Shown here: positions 11,703 to 13,145 of the stretch, one piece after another | Layout of the letters: the number at the start of each line of letters is the position of its first letter | How positions within the stretch are numbered: the stretch's first letter is position 1 | DNA from: UBA3071 sp965369635 | GTDB taxonomy: Bacteria > Chloroflexota > Anaerolineae > UBA3071 | Direction: 5' to 3' | Length of the DNA stretch: 13,145 nt | NCBI GenBank assembly: GCA_965369635.1 | Contig: CBDURC010000070.1 | Coordinates: 1 to 13,145, forward strand | Position numbers and translations under genes: made by a program | Notes under the pieces: model-generated | Seen by the model: the letters and a program-made list of their open reading frames with translations, nothing else | Database searches by the model: none | Told to the model about the DNA's origin: nothing

Positions 11703-13145
11703 AACCACCAGTCCACCGCCGCGGCGAGCGAGCGGCGATCCGGGTTGCGACCCAAGCGCAGCCAACTGTTGGGCTCGGCCACCAGTTCCAGCGCACTCCC
11801 CGCTGCCGCCCCCCTCACGCCGATGAACGCGTGGGCCTGACCTGCAGCGCCGCGCAGGTCGGCCTGAGCACCCAGGCTGCGCAGCGCGGCCACAGCCGCT
11901 TCGGTGAGATGCTGCCCGGCATCCCCCCTGGTGGCCACGACGACGATGCGCCCGTCGGGGATCTGAGCCACGAACTCCGCCAGTCGCTGCGCCTCGTACT
12001 CGTTGGCCCACGTATCAAAGCCTCGCTTATCCAGCAGGCGGCCCGACCGCTCGTCGAGCACGGCCACGTTGTAGCCCCGCCGTCCTGCCGAAGCGTCGGT
12101 CTTGGCTCCTGCCTCGTCGTACACGGAGATGTAGGCATGGTCGGCAGCGGCTTCGATCTCGATGTCCACGGGCGTCGCCGCGCCGGTCGTGCCGATAGCC
12201 GTCTCCCCTGGCAGCACATCCCGCGGGCGCTCCACACGGGCGAAGCGCAGCCTCAGCCGGTTGAGCCCTGGCTGTGCAGCCTCCTCGGGCAACGGCAGCT
12301 CGATCACCTGCCAGCCCTCAGACAGGAGCTGTGGCTCGCCCAGCGGCCGGTCGTTGAGAATCACCTGCACCGACTGCGCCGATGCACCTGGGTAGCTGAA
12401 GGGAGCAACGCGCAAGGTCAAGTGATAGTCACCCGGTTCCCGCAGCGGGAAGAAGAGTTCCGCCTCGGCCGCAGCGGCCCAGTTGGCCGTAGCGCCGAAG
12501 ATGACCTCGTCGTCGTGCCAGCCCGCGCCGCGGTATGGCGCCGCCGCGGGCGTGCCCAAATCTATCTCCAGCGGGAAGGTAAGAGGCGGTTGCAGTACCC
12601 TGTAAGCGCGCACGCCATCTTGGTCGTAGAAAGGATCCGACTCCAGCGGCAGCACGTCACGGGCATACTCCCAGGTACGGGCATGAGTATCCTGATAGGG
12701 CCAGCGACCTGGAATGGGCGGCAACACGATGAGATAGCGCACGTCGTAGAGCTGCATCAACTCGTCAGCCTGAGCGCGGGCGGCGGTATCGGTCTCGGCA
12801 TCCGGCTCACGGTACAACTCCACGTCGGCCAGCGCTCGGAAGAGCGGGATGCGGCGGAAGTAATCCATCTTGAACGACGGGGCCCGGGCGATGTTGCCCC
12901 CAATGATGGGCTTGCCATGCACCGTCTGGTAATACTCGATGCGGGTGCGCTCTGAGCCCAGAGGGCCAAAGGAGGTGCGCCAACCCAACGGCAGTTGCAT
13001 CACAGCGAACTCCCCTGGTTCAGCGGCGATTTGCTCGTACACAGAGGGTGTGTGAGCGCTGGTCAGTGGCAAGGGCAAGGACGCGTGTTCCAAGAGGATG
13101 ACGATGGAAATGATGGAAAAGAGAGAAAAGAGGGAAAGAAGGACA
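11690..13145 (-). CDS. C-terminal part of a large membrane protein with an ILEI/FAM3 (PANDER)-like domain (partial at right edge)
   Basis: The frame is open through the right edge. A TTG at 13091-13093 is unlikely to be the start, because a hydrophobic segment (LFSLFSIISIVILLE) is encoded just before it, as expected for the last helix of a multi-pass protein. The visible 485 residues have an extracytoplasmic part with PGEFAVMQLPLGWR and DVRYLIVLPP. A beta-sandwich-like region follows (PGDYHLTLRV to NRLRLRFARV, about 12470-12225). At about 12175-11783 is a domain with GYNVAVLDERSGRLLDKRGFDTW, IPDGRIVVVATRGDAG, ALRSLGA and AHAFIGVRGA, the pattern of the ILEI/PANDER fold (PF15711) of FAM3 proteins and some glycosyltransferases. 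The domain probably binds carbohydrate or protein outside the cell. The stop codon is supplied by a repeat array. Confidence 0.75.
   Translation of the reverse strand, partial: VLLSLFSLFSIISIVILLEHASLPLPLTSAHTPSVYEQIAAEPGEFAVMQLPLGWRTSFGPLGSERTRIEYYQTVHGKPIIGGNIARAPSFKMDYFRRIPLFRALADVELYREPDAETDTAARAQADELMQLYDVRYLIVLPPIPGRWPYQDTHARTWEYARDVLPLESDPFYDQDGVRAYRVLQPPLTFPLEIDLGTPAAAPYRGAGWHDDEVIFGATANWAAAAEAELFFPLREPGDYHLTLRVAPFSYPGASAQSVQVILNDRPLGEPQLLSEGWQVIELPLPEEAAQPGLNRLRLRFARVERPRDVLPGETAIGTTGAATPVDIEIEAAADHAYISVYDEAGAKTDASAGRRGYNVAVLDERSGRLLDKRGFDTWANEYEAQRLAEFVAQIPDGRIVVVATRGDAGQHLTEAAVAALRSLGAQADLRGAAGQAHAFIGVRGAAAGSALELVAEPNSWLRLGRNPDRRSLAAAVDWWLVNW

Noticed and set aside
11585..12955. 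456-aa plus-strand open frame
   Set aside because: It is antisense to the ILEI protein frame, begins in repeat sequence and has no recognisable domain or ribosome site. The minus-strand frame carries clear motifs.

Overview
The window looks like chromosomal DNA of a GC-rich Chloroflexota bacterium, most likely an Anaerolineae-type lineage. That placement is an inference. It rests on the many short intergenic palindromes and tandem repeats, the two minus-strand GT-C-type membrane proteins with their characteristic soluble tails, and GC-rich coding with good Shine-Dalgarno sites. I see no rRNA, tRNA, transposase gene or CRISPR array.

Left part (about 200-8650, plus strand) is an accessory cluster. 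Unit 1 is a signal-peptidase-like (S24/S26) protein with a cysteine at the nucleophile position and a short GNAT-like C-terminus, overlapping by ATGA with a sulfotransferase. Unit 2 starts at a clear sigma-70-type promoter (TTGTCG, 17 bp, TATAAT) and reads: orphan CopG/BrnA-type antitoxin, radical SAM/SPASM maturase, Wzz-type chain-length protein, one-piece ABC exporter, PF14907-type nucleotidyltransferase. Maturase, peptidase-like protein, sulfotransferase and exporter together suggest making and exporting a modified peptide. The Wzz protein and nucleotidyltransferase point to a cell-surface polysaccharide. No precursor peptide, PqqD-like protein, polymerase or glycosyltransferase is visible inside the cluster, so its product is unknown.

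Middle part (8652-9347) is a convergent, gene-free stretch packed with repeat elements. It includes a candidate stand-alone HEARO/omega-RNA-like RNA whose last 53 nt recur, with two mismatches, at bases 1-53. The two copies are in the same orientation and bracket the whole plus-strand cluster.

Right part (9348-13145, minus strand) holds a DUF2723-type membrane glycosyltransferase, a small charged protein between inverted repeat arrays, and the C-terminal part of a large membrane protein ending in an ILEI/FAM3 (PANDER)-like domain and running off the right edge.

A recurring theme is that repeat elements have entered genes. They supply the end of the radical SAM protein, of the 97-aa protein and of the ILEI protein, lie at the start of the ABC gene, and sit in frame in two loops of the DUF2723 protein.
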